Assembly: GCF_030538695.1 (NCBI RefSeq)
Contig: NZ_JAUNTN010000014.1
Coordinates: 1-64,000 of the forward strand
Length of the DNA stretch: 64,000 nucleotides
Direction of reading: 5' to 3'
Origin: Paracoccus sp. (in: a-proteobacteria)
GTDB taxonomy: Bacteria; Pseudomonadota; Alphaproteobacteria; Rhodobacterales; Rhodobacteraceae
Of this stretch, positions 43,432 through 50,941 are shown in pieces. The stretch's first letter is position 1; each line of letters starts with the position of its first letter. A model generated the notes under the pieces. That model saw nothing but the letters and a program-made list of their open reading frames with translations, was not told where the DNA came from and did no database searches. The position numbers were made by a program, and so were the translations under genes.

Positions 43432-44333
43432 AGCCCGGCCCCTTCATCCGCGCCGATCATCAGGTTCAGGTTCTGAACCGCGGCGCCTGAAGCCCCTTTG
43501 CCCAGATTGTCCAGAACCGCGACCACCGTGGCGCAACCTTTTGCATCATCGCCCTGAACTGAAATCGTCAGCATATTTGTGTTGTTATGTGCCGTCGGAA
43601 TGATCCGCGCCCCTTCGGTTGCCACCACGCGCATAAAGCGACGCCCTGCATAATGTGCCGCCAGCGCGTCATGCAGATCAGAAATCTTGCGACCGTCCAG
43701 ATGCAGCGGCACCTGAACTGCCATGCCTTGTGCGAAATTGCCGACAGCAGGGGCAAAAACCGGCCGTTTTTCCAGCCCCGAATACCGCATGATTTCGGGC
43801 AAATGTTTGTGGCCCTGTGTCAGCCCATAGATAAAATGCGCCGGGGCCGTGCCGCTTTCATATTCCGCGATCAGCTCCTTACCGCCACCGGTATAACCGC
43901 TGACGGCGTTAATCGAGATCGCCTCATCCCTTGCCACCAGTCCGGCGGCAACCAAAGGTGCCAGAATCGCAATGCTGCCAGTGGAATAACAGCCGGGATT
44001 GCTGACCCGCACAGCTTTGGCAATCTGCGCTGATGCGTTTGGGGTCAGCTCTGGAAATCCGAAAACCCACGCAGGATCAACCCGATGCGCGGTCGAAGCG
44101 TCGATAAAACGCACGTTCAGTCCTTTGGCCAGCGCGACGGCTTCTTTTGCGGCGGCATCTGGCAGGCACAGGATGGCCACATCGGCTTCGGCAAAAGCCT
44201 CAAGCCGGGCGCTGGCCTCCTTACGGCGGGCCGGATCAATCTGGATCAGCGTGATATCATCGCGCCCGATCAGGCGATCGCGGATTTGCAGACCTGTCGT
44301 GCCAGCTTCGCCGTCAATGAAAACCTTTGCCAT
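43428..44333 (-). CDS. argC: N-acetyl-gamma-glutamyl-phosphate reductase (type 2)
   Basis: A 301-residue NADPH-dependent enzyme of arginine synthesis, in the shorter type 2 form. GEAGTTGLQI starts the NADP fold, the catalytic Cys115 lies in SNPGCYSTGS, and SGYTGGGKELIAEYE and GHKHLPEI follow. AGGAGG precedes the ATG. It overlaps the D-arginine dehydrogenase-like gene by 4 bases. Confidence 0.94.
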   Translation of the reverse strand: MAKVFIDGEAGTTGLQIRDRLIGRDDITLIQIDPARRKEASARLEAFAEADVAILCLPDAAAKEAVALAKGLNVRFIDASTAHRVDPAWVFGFPELTPNASAQIAKAVRVSNPGCYSTGSIAILAPLVAAGLVARDEAISINAVSGYTGGGKELIAEYESGTAPAHFIYGLTQGHKHLPEIMRYSGLEKRPVFAPAVGNFAQGMAVQVPLHLDGRKISDLHDALAAHYAGRRFMRVVATEGARIIPTAHNNTNMLTISVQGDDAKGCATVVAVLDNLGKGASGAAVQNLNLMIGADEGAGL

Positions 44334-44434
44334 AAGCGCCTCCTGTTTGGTTTTGCATAAACCTGCGCTTTGCTCATTTCAATCAATGCAACGAATATTC
44401 AGGGGGGCGTGGGATATATGCCGCCGCTCATGTT

Positions 44435-44452
44435 CCGGGTATATACACCCGG
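44435..44452. promoter_or_regulatory. Palindrome CCGGGT-N6-ACCCGG in the argC/MOSC divergent region
   Basis: CCGGGT (44435-44440) and ACCCGG (44447-44452) flank ATATAC; outward TGT and ACA extend the symmetry with one bulged base. The 231-base intergenic space holds no other gene that I can see. It could be an operator (for example of an arginine-responsive regulator) or a hairpin; no T-tract follows. Confidence 0.4.
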
Positions 44453-44564
44453 ACATAAAGGACGGGTGCCAGTTCCGGGCCTGCTGAGACAATCGGAAGC
44501 ATTTTCACCACAGCGGGTTTGCCTAAGATAACGGCAGCACGGACAGGTCAGAGGGATGTTCGGG

Positions 44565-45251
44565 ATGGCGGTTTTCACGGTAACGCAGTTGCGCATTGGC
44601 AAAGCGGTGCCTTTTGGGCCGCAGGGGCAGGTGTCAGCGATTGATAAACAGCCGCAGGCTGGGGTGCTGTGGCTGGGTCGGCTTGGGTTTGCGGGCGATG
44701 AACAGGGCGATCCATGTCATCACGGCGGGCCGGACAAGGCGGTTCACGCCTATAGTGCTGCGCATTATCCGTTGTGGGCCGCCGATCTGCCGCAGGTTGC
44801 CGCGCATTTCCGGCCCGGCGGTTTTGGGGAAAATCTGGTGATCGAAGGAGCGGATGAAACCAGCATTTGCATGGGGGACCAGTGGCAACTTGGCGCCGCC
44901 ATTCTTGAGGTCAGTCAGGCCCGCCAGCCGTGCTGGAAACTGAACCTGCGCTTTGCTCTGCCTGATATGGCGCGGCGGGTTCAGGCCAGCGGGCGCACCG
45001 GCTGGTATTTCCGGGTTTTGCGTGAAGGGCAGGTCAGTCCCGGCACGGCCCGGCTGCTCTCCCGCCCGTATCCAGACTGGTCGCTGGCGCGGGTTTTGCG
45101 CCTGCTCTATCGTGACACGCAGGATTTTGCTGCGCTGTCGGATTTTGCGGCCTTGTCCGGTCTGCCTGAAAGCTGGCGCAAACTGGCTGAGGCCCGGCTG
45201 CGCAATCGTCAGATCGAGGATTGGCGGTCCCGGCTGGACACACCGGTTTGA
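44565..45251 (+). CDS. MOSC domain-containing protein (YiiM-like)
   Basis: A 228-residue protein with a MOSC domain over most of its length: GDEQGDPCHHGGPDKAVHAYSAAHY, RPGGFGENLVIEG and the conserved Cys in QARQPCWKL. YiiM-like proteins reduce N-hydroxylated compounds with molybdenum cofactor bound at that cysteine. Two starts are possible: ATG 44556 touches its AGAGGG, while ATG 44565 has it 8-9 bases upstream, so the latter is chosen. Confidence 0.88.
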   Translation: MAVFTVTQLRIGKAVPFGPQGQVSAIDKQPQAGVLWLGRLGFAGDEQGDPCHHGGPDKAVHAYSAAHYPLWAADLPQVAAHFRPGGFGENLVIEGADETSICMGDQWQLGAAILEVSQARQPCWKLNLRFALPDMARRVQASGRTGWYFRVLREGQVSPGTARLLSRPYPDWSLARVLRLLYRDTQDFAALSDFAALSGLPESWRKLAEARLRNRQIEDWRSRLDTPV

Positions 45252-45264
45252 TACAGGAGGCATC

Positions 45265-45285
45265 ATGCTGTGGTTCTATCCCTGA
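45265..45285 (+). other. Six-codon mini reading frame with ideal ribosome binding site
   Basis: AGGAGG (45255-45260) precedes ATG (45265) by 4 bases; the frame reads MLWFYP and stops at 45283-45285. It lies directly after the MOSC stop and overlaps the 3' end of convergent fliP. It may be a remnant or a chance match; I do not claim a product. Confidence 0.25.
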
Positions 45286-45989
45286 TAGGACCGCACAAGG
45301 GCCTCGGAAAGCAGCGCCCAGCCATCCACCGCGACGAAAAACGCCAGTTTGAACGGCAGCGAGACGATGGCGGGCGGCACCATCATCATCCCCATCGACA
45401 TCAGCACCGCCGACACCACAAGGTCGATAATCAAAAAGGGCAGGGCGACAAGAAAGCCGATTTCAAAGGCACGGGTGATTTCCGACAGCATGAACGACGG
45501 CATCAGCACTGACAGTGGAACCTCGGGTGTGATGTCGCGGCGGGCAACTTCGGCAAGGCCGGTGATAATACCGGGGTCGGTGCGCAGTTCCATGAAAGCG
45601 CGGAACGGAACGATGCCGCGCTGGAATGCTTCGATCAAACCGATATTGCCCTGTTGCAGCGGTGCGCCGGCGATGATCCAGGCGTCGGTCAGGACCGGCT
45701 CCATCACGAACCAAGTCAGAAACAGGGCCAGCGCGATGATCAGCATATTCGGCGGTGACTGTTGAAGCCCAAGCGATTGCCGCAAGATTGACAGGACGGT
45801 GACGATAAAGGGAAAGCACGTCACCGTAACCGCCAGCGCCGGAACCAGCGACAGAACGGTCATGGCGACGACCATCAGCACCGCGTTCTGACCCATGCCC
45901 GAAGTGATCTGATCCAGCCCCGCCAGATTTTGCGCCAATGCCGCACCGGGCAGCAGCATCAGCAGGATTGCTGCACCCGCCCACGTCAC
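45276..45989 (-). CDS. fliP: Flagellar type III export gate protein FliP
   Basis: A 237-residue inner-membrane export gate protein with a cleavable signal (GAALA) and four helices. LRTDPGIITG-like loop, VLMPSFMLSEITRAFEIGFLVALPFLIIDLV and SMGMMMVPPAIVSLPFKL are the FliP signature. The start is GTG, overlapping the fliN stop as GTGA. fliO and fliQ are not in this window. Confidence 0.96.
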   Translation of the reverse strand: MTWAGAAILLMLLPGAALAQNLAGLDQITSGMGQNAVLMVVAMTVLSLVPALAVTVTCFPFIVTVLSILRQSLGLQQSPPNMLIIALALFLTWFVMEPVLTDAWIIAGAPLQQGNIGLIEAFQRGIVPFRAFMELRTDPGIITGLAEVARRDITPEVPLSVLMPSFMLSEITRAFEIGFLVALPFLIIDLVVSAVLMSMGMMMVPPAIVSLPFKLAFFVAVDGWALLSEALVRSYQG

Positions 45990-46240
45990 GCGCTGGCCGC
46001 CTGACCCAGAATACGGATCGCCAGCTTGCCGTCGGCTTCGCTGCGGACGATCTCGCCGCGGGCAATGATGCGCTCACCGATGCAAAGCTCGACACCATCT
46101 TCGATGCCCTGAGCCAGCGGCAGCACATCATCCGCCCGCAATGCCGAGATTTCACCAACGGATAACACCGTTGCACCAAGGCGGATCGAGACTTCGACCT
46201 TGATGTGATCGGTCAGGATCAGAGATTCGATATCGTTCAT
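45986..46240 (-). CDS. fliN: Flagellar motor switch protein FliN
   Basis: An 84-residue SpoA-domain protein (VEVSIRLGATVLSVGEIS, LPLAQGIEDGVELCIGERIIARGEIV) that forms the lower C-ring. It is about the length of the SpoA domain alone, lacking the N-terminal extension of enteric FliN. It overlaps both neighbours by 4 bases. Confidence 0.94.
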   Translation of the reverse strand: MNDIESLILTDHIKVEVSIRLGATVLSVGEISALRADDVLPLAQGIEDGVELCIGERIIARGEIVRSEADGKLAIRILGQAASA

Positions 46241-46788
46241 GCTGCGTCCTCGGTGATTTTGCGAATGATTTGTTTCAGCGAAGCAATGACATGGGTGGCG
46301 TCAAAGCCGACCGTGCCGCCGGGCAGGCTAAGCTCGGCCGACAGCGCATCGCCGTCGTGGATCTCGATATGCGGCAGGTCGACTCCCATCCGGGCCTTCA
46401 GGGCGGTGGCAACCCCCTGACTGCAGCGGATCGACAATCTGCCCGGATCAACCTGCCGGGCGGTGATCGAGAACTGTTGCGCTACCGCCTCAGACAGCCG
46501 CGCGACAGAGCCGCTGACGATGCATTGATCTATGATGGCACCAAGCGCCGGGGCGATAGTTTGCATCAGCTTCAGGCGCTCATCCCGGATGTGATCCTCG
46601 ATCTGGTCCAGCCGGTCCGAGTGGGCCGTGATCTGTTCCAAAAGCCGCGCTTCGATACTGTGCATGGCCTGTCGCTGGCCATGTTCACGGCCCTGCTCAA
46701 AGGCCATATCCAGATCGTCCTGCCCGAAAACGGGCGGCAAGGTCGCGCGGCGGGCGAAACTTTCTGCCCGGAAGGGGGTAATGCTCAT
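46237..46788 (-). CDS. FliH-like flagellar export ATPase regulator
   Basis: A 183-residue protein with a predicted coiled coil around residues 30-75 (many Glu, Arg and Gln; LLEQITAHSDRLDQIEDHI) and a C-terminal domain ending in GTVGFDATHVIASLKQII. The position between fliF and fliN and the overall make-up fit FliH, which holds the export ATPase FliI. Sequence similarity is too low by eye to be certain. It overlaps fliF and fliN by 4 bases each. Confidence 0.65.
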   Translation of the reverse strand: MSITPFRAESFARRATLPPVFGQDDLDMAFEQGREHGQRQAMHSIEARLLEQITAHSDRLDQIEDHIRDERLKLMQTIAPALGAIIDQCIVSGSVARLSEAVAQQFSITARQVDPGRLSIRCSQGVATALKARMGVDLPHIEIHDGDALSAELSLPGGTVGFDATHVIASLKQIIRKITEDAA

Positions 46789-48350
46789 TTCGCGGTTTCC
46801 TTATCTCCAAGCCAGCTTGCCAGCAGTTTCAGACTTTCTTCGCGCCGCTCACTCATCAGTTGTTTCATGCGTGCGACCGGATCATCAGGATCGGTTACAC
46901 CGATGCCGAAATCATCCGCTGCCATGGCCATCATCGGCATGTCGGGCGCGTCGCCGGGGGTGAAAATATCCATCTGCTCGCTGTCGATTGCAGGTGCTGG
47001 CGGGGTGCTTTGGTCAAGAACAGCGGGCTGCATGTCGCCACCGCGCGCCTTTGCGACCGAACGCATCAGCAGCAGACCGATCAGAAGGGTAAAGATGCCG
47101 ACCAGCGCGATCTTCGCCAGCGTGTTCAGGTCCAATGATGAAATCAGCCCGCTGGGTTTCGCCAGCGTCCCCGAGCCGCTGAGATCGGCAAAGGGCAGCG
47201 ATTTCACCGTGATCTGGTCCCCGCGTTCTTCATCAAAACCCACGGTCGAGGCGACCAGTTCGCGCATTACCGTTAGTTCCGCTTCCGGGCGCGGGGTGAT
47301 TTGTCCGTCCGTCACCGTGCCATTCACCAGAACGGCAACGCTCAGCCGCCGCGTTGCGCCGGGCTGGCGGGAAATCTCTCGGGTCAACTGGCTGACCTCA
47401 AAATTTGACCGCTGCCGGTTTGCGTTGCTGGCCGAGCTGTTGTCCGCCCCTTGTGTATTGGTGCCTTCGGGCAGGTTCGAGGCCGCCGTCACCGGGCCGC
47501 TGTTGGCCATGCTGCTTTGGTCACTGGTTTCCTCGATTTCCTGCGAGACCAGCGCCCGGCTGTCGGGGTCATAGCGATGTTCGCGGATCAACTCGCTTTC
47601 GGTAATGACATCAAGGTTGACCTCGACAATCGCATTGCCCGGCCCGACATGAGATTCCAAAAGCCGCTCGACGTTTGATTTCAGCTCTTGGGCGCGGCTG
47701 GTGCCGTCGGTCTCATTGCTGGGCGAGACCACGCCATTATCGGCATCAATCACCGTCACGCTGTCCGGCAACATGCCTGGTGCGGCAGATGAAATCATAT
47801 GCTTCAATGCCTTGGCCTGCTCGGATGTTACCGGCCGACCATTCGTCTGGATCGTCACCGAAGCTGTCGAGGGCGTGTTGCGCCGGAACCCACGGCTGTT
47901 CGAGGCCGCCAGATGCACCCGCGCGGTTTTCACATTGGGCAGCGCCAGAATCGTGCGGGCAAGTTCGCCCTCTTTTGCGCGCCAATAGGCCGCGTCAAAC
48001 ATCTGCGAGGTGGTGCCAAAGCCCGAAATCCCGTCCAGCAGCTCATAACCCGCACCGCTTTGGGACGGTAGATTCTGGCCGGCAAGCTCCAGCCGCAGCC
48101 GGTCGCGGCTGGCCGATTCAACATAAATCGAATCGCCCCGCACCTGATATGGCACACCTGCCCGCTCGACCGCGGAAACGATTTCTCCGGCTTGTTTCGA
48201 TTCCAGCCCGGAATACAAAAGGGCGTATTCCGTGCGGTTCGCCAGCGCCGTCAGGGCCAGAATCCCCAGAAAGGTTGCCGCAAACGCTGATATAAGGATC
48301 AGTTTCTGCTGCTGGTTTCGTTCCCGCCAATAGTCCTGCAATTTTTGCAA
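46785..48350 (-). CDS. fliF: Flagellar MS-ring protein FliF
   Basis: A 521-residue ring protein with one helix near the start (about 18-36), the secretin-like ring domains (LYSGLESKQAGEIVSAVERAG, ALPNVKTARVHLAAS), a Gln/Asn/Ser-rich middle and a second helix at about 410-430, then a FliG-binding tail. The start is TTG at 48350: GGAGG lies 8 bases upstream and no ATG is near. It starts the minus-strand flagellar unit, divergent from fliL. Confidence 0.95.
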   Translation of the reverse strand: MQKLQDYWRERNQQQKLILISAFAATFLGILALTALANRTEYALLYSGLESKQAGEIVSAVERAGVPYQVRGDSIYVESASRDRLRLELAGQNLPSQSGAGYELLDGISGFGTTSQMFDAAYWRAKEGELARTILALPNVKTARVHLAASNSRGFRRNTPSTASVTIQTNGRPVTSEQAKALKHMISSAAPGMLPDSVTVIDADNGVVSPSNETDGTSRAQELKSNVERLLESHVGPGNAIVEVNLDVITESELIREHRYDPDSRALVSQEIEETSDQSSMANSGPVTAASNLPEGTNTQGADNSSASNANRQRSNFEVSQLTREISRQPGATRRLSVAVLVNGTVTDGQITPRPEAELTVMRELVASTVGFDEERGDQITVKSLPFADLSGSGTLAKPSGLISSLDLNTLAKIALVGIFTLLIGLLLMRSVAKARGGDMQPAVLDQSTPPAPAIDSEQMDIFTPGDAPDMPMMAMAADDFGIGVTDPDDPVARMKQLMSERREESLKLLASWLGDKETAK

Positions 48351-48407
48351 AACCTGTTCCTCCGAATCGCTTTGCTTCTCGTCAGAACCGTCATTGCACA
48401 GCGGTCG

Positions 48408-48422
48408 TTAAATATTCGTTAG
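48408..48422. promoter_or_regulatory. CtrA-type box (TTAA-N7-TTAG) in the fliF/fliL promoter
   Basis: TTAA (48408-48411), seven bases, TTAG (48419-48422): one mismatch to the CtrA consensus TTAA-N7-TTAA. CtrA activates flagellar genes in Rhodobacterales and Caulobacter. It lies centrally in the 114-base divergent region between fliF (48350) and fliL (48465). Confidence 0.5.
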
Positions 48423-48464
48423 TGCGATGCTGATATTTCCGATTTGCATGATCGGAGAATCACC

Positions 48465-48935
48465 ATGATCGAAGACACCATTTCTGATGAGGGCCAGCCG
48501 CGTTCCCGGCGCGGAAAATTGATGCTGGTGGGGGCCACGATATTGGCGCTTGCCGCCGGATTCGGGTCTGTATTTGCAGGCATCTGGGCGCCATCCGCAC
48601 TACTGAAAAATCAGATCCAGACCACGCAGGCACAGCCGCAGCCCGAGTTTGTTGCTGTGCCGGATATTGCCATTTCTCTGCCGGGCGATCCGATTCGCTA
48701 CCTGCTGTTGAAAGCCAGCTTGCAGGTGCCAAAAGGCCGTGCGGCAGAGGTTCAGAAAAAAATGCCCCGCCTTTCAGATAGTTTTAACCTTTTTCTGTCA
48801 AACATCGACCCTGCCGCATTTCAGCGTCGCGGCATTTTGGAAATCGTTCGTGCCGAATTGCTCACGCGCGGCCGCTTCGTTCTGGGCGCTGAAAACCTGG
48901 AGGATGTTCTGGTGACGGAGTTTCGCTTGCAATGA
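48465..48935 (+). CDS. fliL: Flagellar basal body-associated protein FliL
   Basis: A 156-residue single-pass membrane protein: basic N-terminus, helix at about 22-44, periplasmic domain with YLLLKASLQVP and the C-terminal VLVTEFRLQ typical of FliL. It rings the stator and supports torque. The ATG at 48465 has CGGAGA upstream. The next gene overlaps by 4 bases. Confidence 0.88.
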   Translation: MIEDTISDEGQPRSRRGKLMLVGATILALAAGFGSVFAGIWAPSALLKNQIQTTQAQPQPEFVAVPDIAISLPGDPIRYLLLKASLQVPKGRAAEVQKKMPRLSDSFNLFLSNIDPAAFQRRGILEIVRAELLTRGRFVLGAENLEDVLVTEFRLQ

Positions 48936-49261
48936 TGATCGCGGATTATGTGCAAATGCTGTTGGTGCCTGCGATGGCGGCTTTGGCGGGTTATTGTGCG
49001 CTGCTGTCGCGGCGGGTGCGCAAGCTGAATGATCTGGAAGGCGGGCTTGGTGCGGCCATCGCGGTTATGACCATCGAGGTGGATCGGCTGGAAGGCTCGA
49101 TTCGTGCTGCGCGCACCGCCGCGCGTGGCGAGGCCGAGGCGCTGGAATTGCAACTGCGCAAGGCGAAAGCTGCGACCGAACGCCTGGAGCGGCTGACCGC
49201 GCTGTCAGCCCCGCTGCCGCGCCCCCTTCGCCGTCGCCGCGAGGAGAAAGCCGATGCGTAA
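48932..49261 (+). CDS. Small membrane-anchored coiled-coil protein of the flagellar cluster, unknown
   Basis: A 109-residue protein: an N-terminal helix (residues 4-24), then an amphipathic Arg/Glu/Ala-rich region likely to form a coiled coil (about 45-90) and a basic tail. I recognise no named family. Overlap with fliL (4 bases) and with the MotE-like gene (8 bases) shows it is part of the flagellar operon, probably near the stator or basal body. Confidence 0.75.
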   Translation: MMIADYVQMLLVPAMAALAGYCALLSRRVRKLNDLEGGLGAAIAVMTIEVDRLEGSIRAARTAARGEAEALELQLRKAKAATERLERLTALSAPLPRPLRRRREEKADA

Positions 49262-49790
49262 AGGGATACTGGCCGGTTTTGGCCTGATTTTCGCCGTTGG
49301 TGCGCTGGCCGAGGTGCTGCCCATATCGCAATGGCGCCCCTCTGCCGCCTTTGCCGAGGCCCCGGATTTTCTGCGCGGCTGTGAGGATGTCCCTGAGGCG
49401 ATTGCACTGATGGATACCTATAAGGACCGTCTGGTTCAGATGCAGCGTTACGGCGATACGCTGGCCCGGCGAGAGGCCGAAATCGAGGCGCAACGGGCCG
49501 AGCTGACGGCGGTTCTGGTGCGTTTGCAGGCTGCAAAGGATGCCGCGCCGAACCGACGCAATGATCACGAGGCCGTTCGGGCCGACATTGATCGTCTGGT
49601 CTCGGTTTATGATGCGATGAAGCCGGATGAGGCCGCGCGTGTCCTGACCAATCTGCCTGCGGATTTTGCGGCTGAAATCCTGATGCGTGTGCGTCCTGAA
49701 ACTGGGGCGCGCATTGTCGCTGCGGTCGAACCGCGCCAGGCGGCGATCCTGACCACCCATATGGGCGCCCGCCATCTGGCCAAACGATAG
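49254..49790 (+). CDS. MotE-like periplasmic flagellar protein
   Basis: A 178-residue exported protein with a signal (residues 1-34), a coiled coil at about 58-95 and a C-terminal MgtE_N-like module (YDAMKPDEAARVLTNLPADFAAEILMRVRP, then ARIVAAVEPRQAAILT). This matches MotE of rhizobia, a chaperone for the periplasmic motility protein MotC. No motC is seen here. It lies 9 bases upstream of motA. Confidence 0.8.
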   Translation: MRKGILAGFGLIFAVGALAEVLPISQWRPSAAFAEAPDFLRGCEDVPEAIALMDTYKDRLVQMQRYGDTLARREAEIEAQRAELTAVLVRLQAAKDAAPNRRNDHEAVRADIDRLVSVYDAMKPDEAARVLTNLPADFAAEILMRVRPETGARIVAAVEPRQAAILTTHMGARHLAKR

Positions 49791-49799
49791 GAAAATCAA

Positions 49800-50666
49800 A
49801 TGTTTGGAATGATCGGAATTGTTGTGACCTTTGCGATGGTCTTTGGCGGCTATCTGTTGGCCGGTGGTCATCTGGAGGTGATTCTTTATTCGCTGCCCTA
49901 TGAGATGATGATGATTGGCGGGGCGGCTGTCGGGGCGTTTCTGCTGTCGAATGACAAGTCGGTGCTGAAACAGACGCCGAAATCTCTGGTCAGTTGTTTC
50001 AAGGGGCCGCGCTGGCACCATCAGCACCATGAACAGGTGTTGTGTCTGCTGTTCCAACTGCTGCGGTTGGCGCGTGCCAATCCGGTCGAGCTGGAGGAGC
50101 ATGTCGAAAACCCGCAGGAATCCGAGATTTTCTTGGCCTATCCTGATATTCTGGCTGACGAAAATGCCGTGACGCTGATTACGGATACGTTGCGCTCAGC
50201 CAGCCTGAACTATGACGACCCCTACCAGGTGGAAGACATGCTGACTCGCCGCCTGTCTACTATGCGCGACGAAGCGATGCATGTCCCCCATGCCTTGCAG
50301 ACGACCGCCGATGCGCTGCCTGCACTTGGGATTGTTGCGGCTGTGCTTGGGGTTATCAAAACCATGAGTGCTATTGATCAACCGCCTGAAGTTCTTGGAA
50401 AAATGATTGGCGGCGCGTTGGTCGGCACTTTTCTGGGGGTGTTTCTGGCCTATGGTTTCGTGGCTCCGCTGGCACAGCGTCTGGCTGCGATCCGGCGTGA
50501 GGAGATGAACTTTTATGAGGTCATCAAGGCCGTTCTGGTTGCCGGGTTGCACCAGCACGCAACCAACCTCTGCATCGAGGTTGGGCGTCAGGCAGCCTCG
50601 GACCACGCCCGCCCCAGCTTCGTCGAGGTCGAGGAAGCTCTGCGTGAGGTCAAGAAAGCAGCATGA
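49800..50666 (+). CDS. motA: Flagellar motor stator protein MotA
   Basis: A 288-residue stator subunit with four helices: two at the N-terminus (about 2-20 and 32-50), a large cytoplasmic loop, and two late helices (ALPALGIVAAVLGVIKTM near 175 and MIGGALVGTFLGVFLAYGF near 205). It conducts ions together with MotB, which is not encoded in this window. Confidence 0.95.
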   Translation: MFGMIGIVVTFAMVFGGYLLAGGHLEVILYSLPYEMMMIGGAAVGAFLLSNDKSVLKQTPKSLVSCFKGPRWHHQHHEQVLCLLFQLLRLARANPVELEEHVENPQESEIFLAYPDILADENAVTLITDTLRSASLNYDDPYQVEDMLTRRLSTMRDEAMHVPHALQTTADALPALGIVAAVLGVIKTMSAIDQPPEVLGKMIGGALVGTFLGVFLAYGFVAPLAQRLAAIRREEMNFYEVIKAVLVAGLHQHATNLCIEVGRQAASDHARPSFVEVEEALREVKKAA

Positions 50667-50941
50667 GGCTGGTGTTGATTCTGACGGTTTTGCTGGCTGT
50701 GCCTGCTGCGGCCGATGATTTGGCGGATTATCGTGACCGTGCCACGCAGCGCCTGCTGGATGGGCAATCCCTGCCACCGGATTACAGGTTCGAGCTGATG
50801 CGGATGCCACCGGCACAGCGCTTTGAAGCCATCGTGTTCCTGCGCCGCTCGGGCCTGCTGACGGGACCGGGCTGGATCGCCGAAGACCTGCTGAAACCCG
50901 CCCAAGCCGGAGAATCCGACGGTGCAATTGTTCAAGACTGA
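50663..50941 (+). CDS. Small exported protein of the flagellar cluster, unknown
   Basis: A 92-residue protein with a signal peptide (cleavage near AAADD, residue 17) and a short charged mature part (RFELMRMPPAQRFEAIVFLRRSGLL). No family is recognised. It overlaps motA by 4 bases and flhA by 20 bases, so it is embedded in the flagellar operon and probably acts in the periplasm. Confidence 0.72.
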   Translation: MRLVLILTVLLAVPAAADDLADYRDRATQRLLDGQSLPPDYRFELMRMPPAQRFEAIVFLRRSGLLTGPGWIAEDLLKPAQAGESDGAIVQD

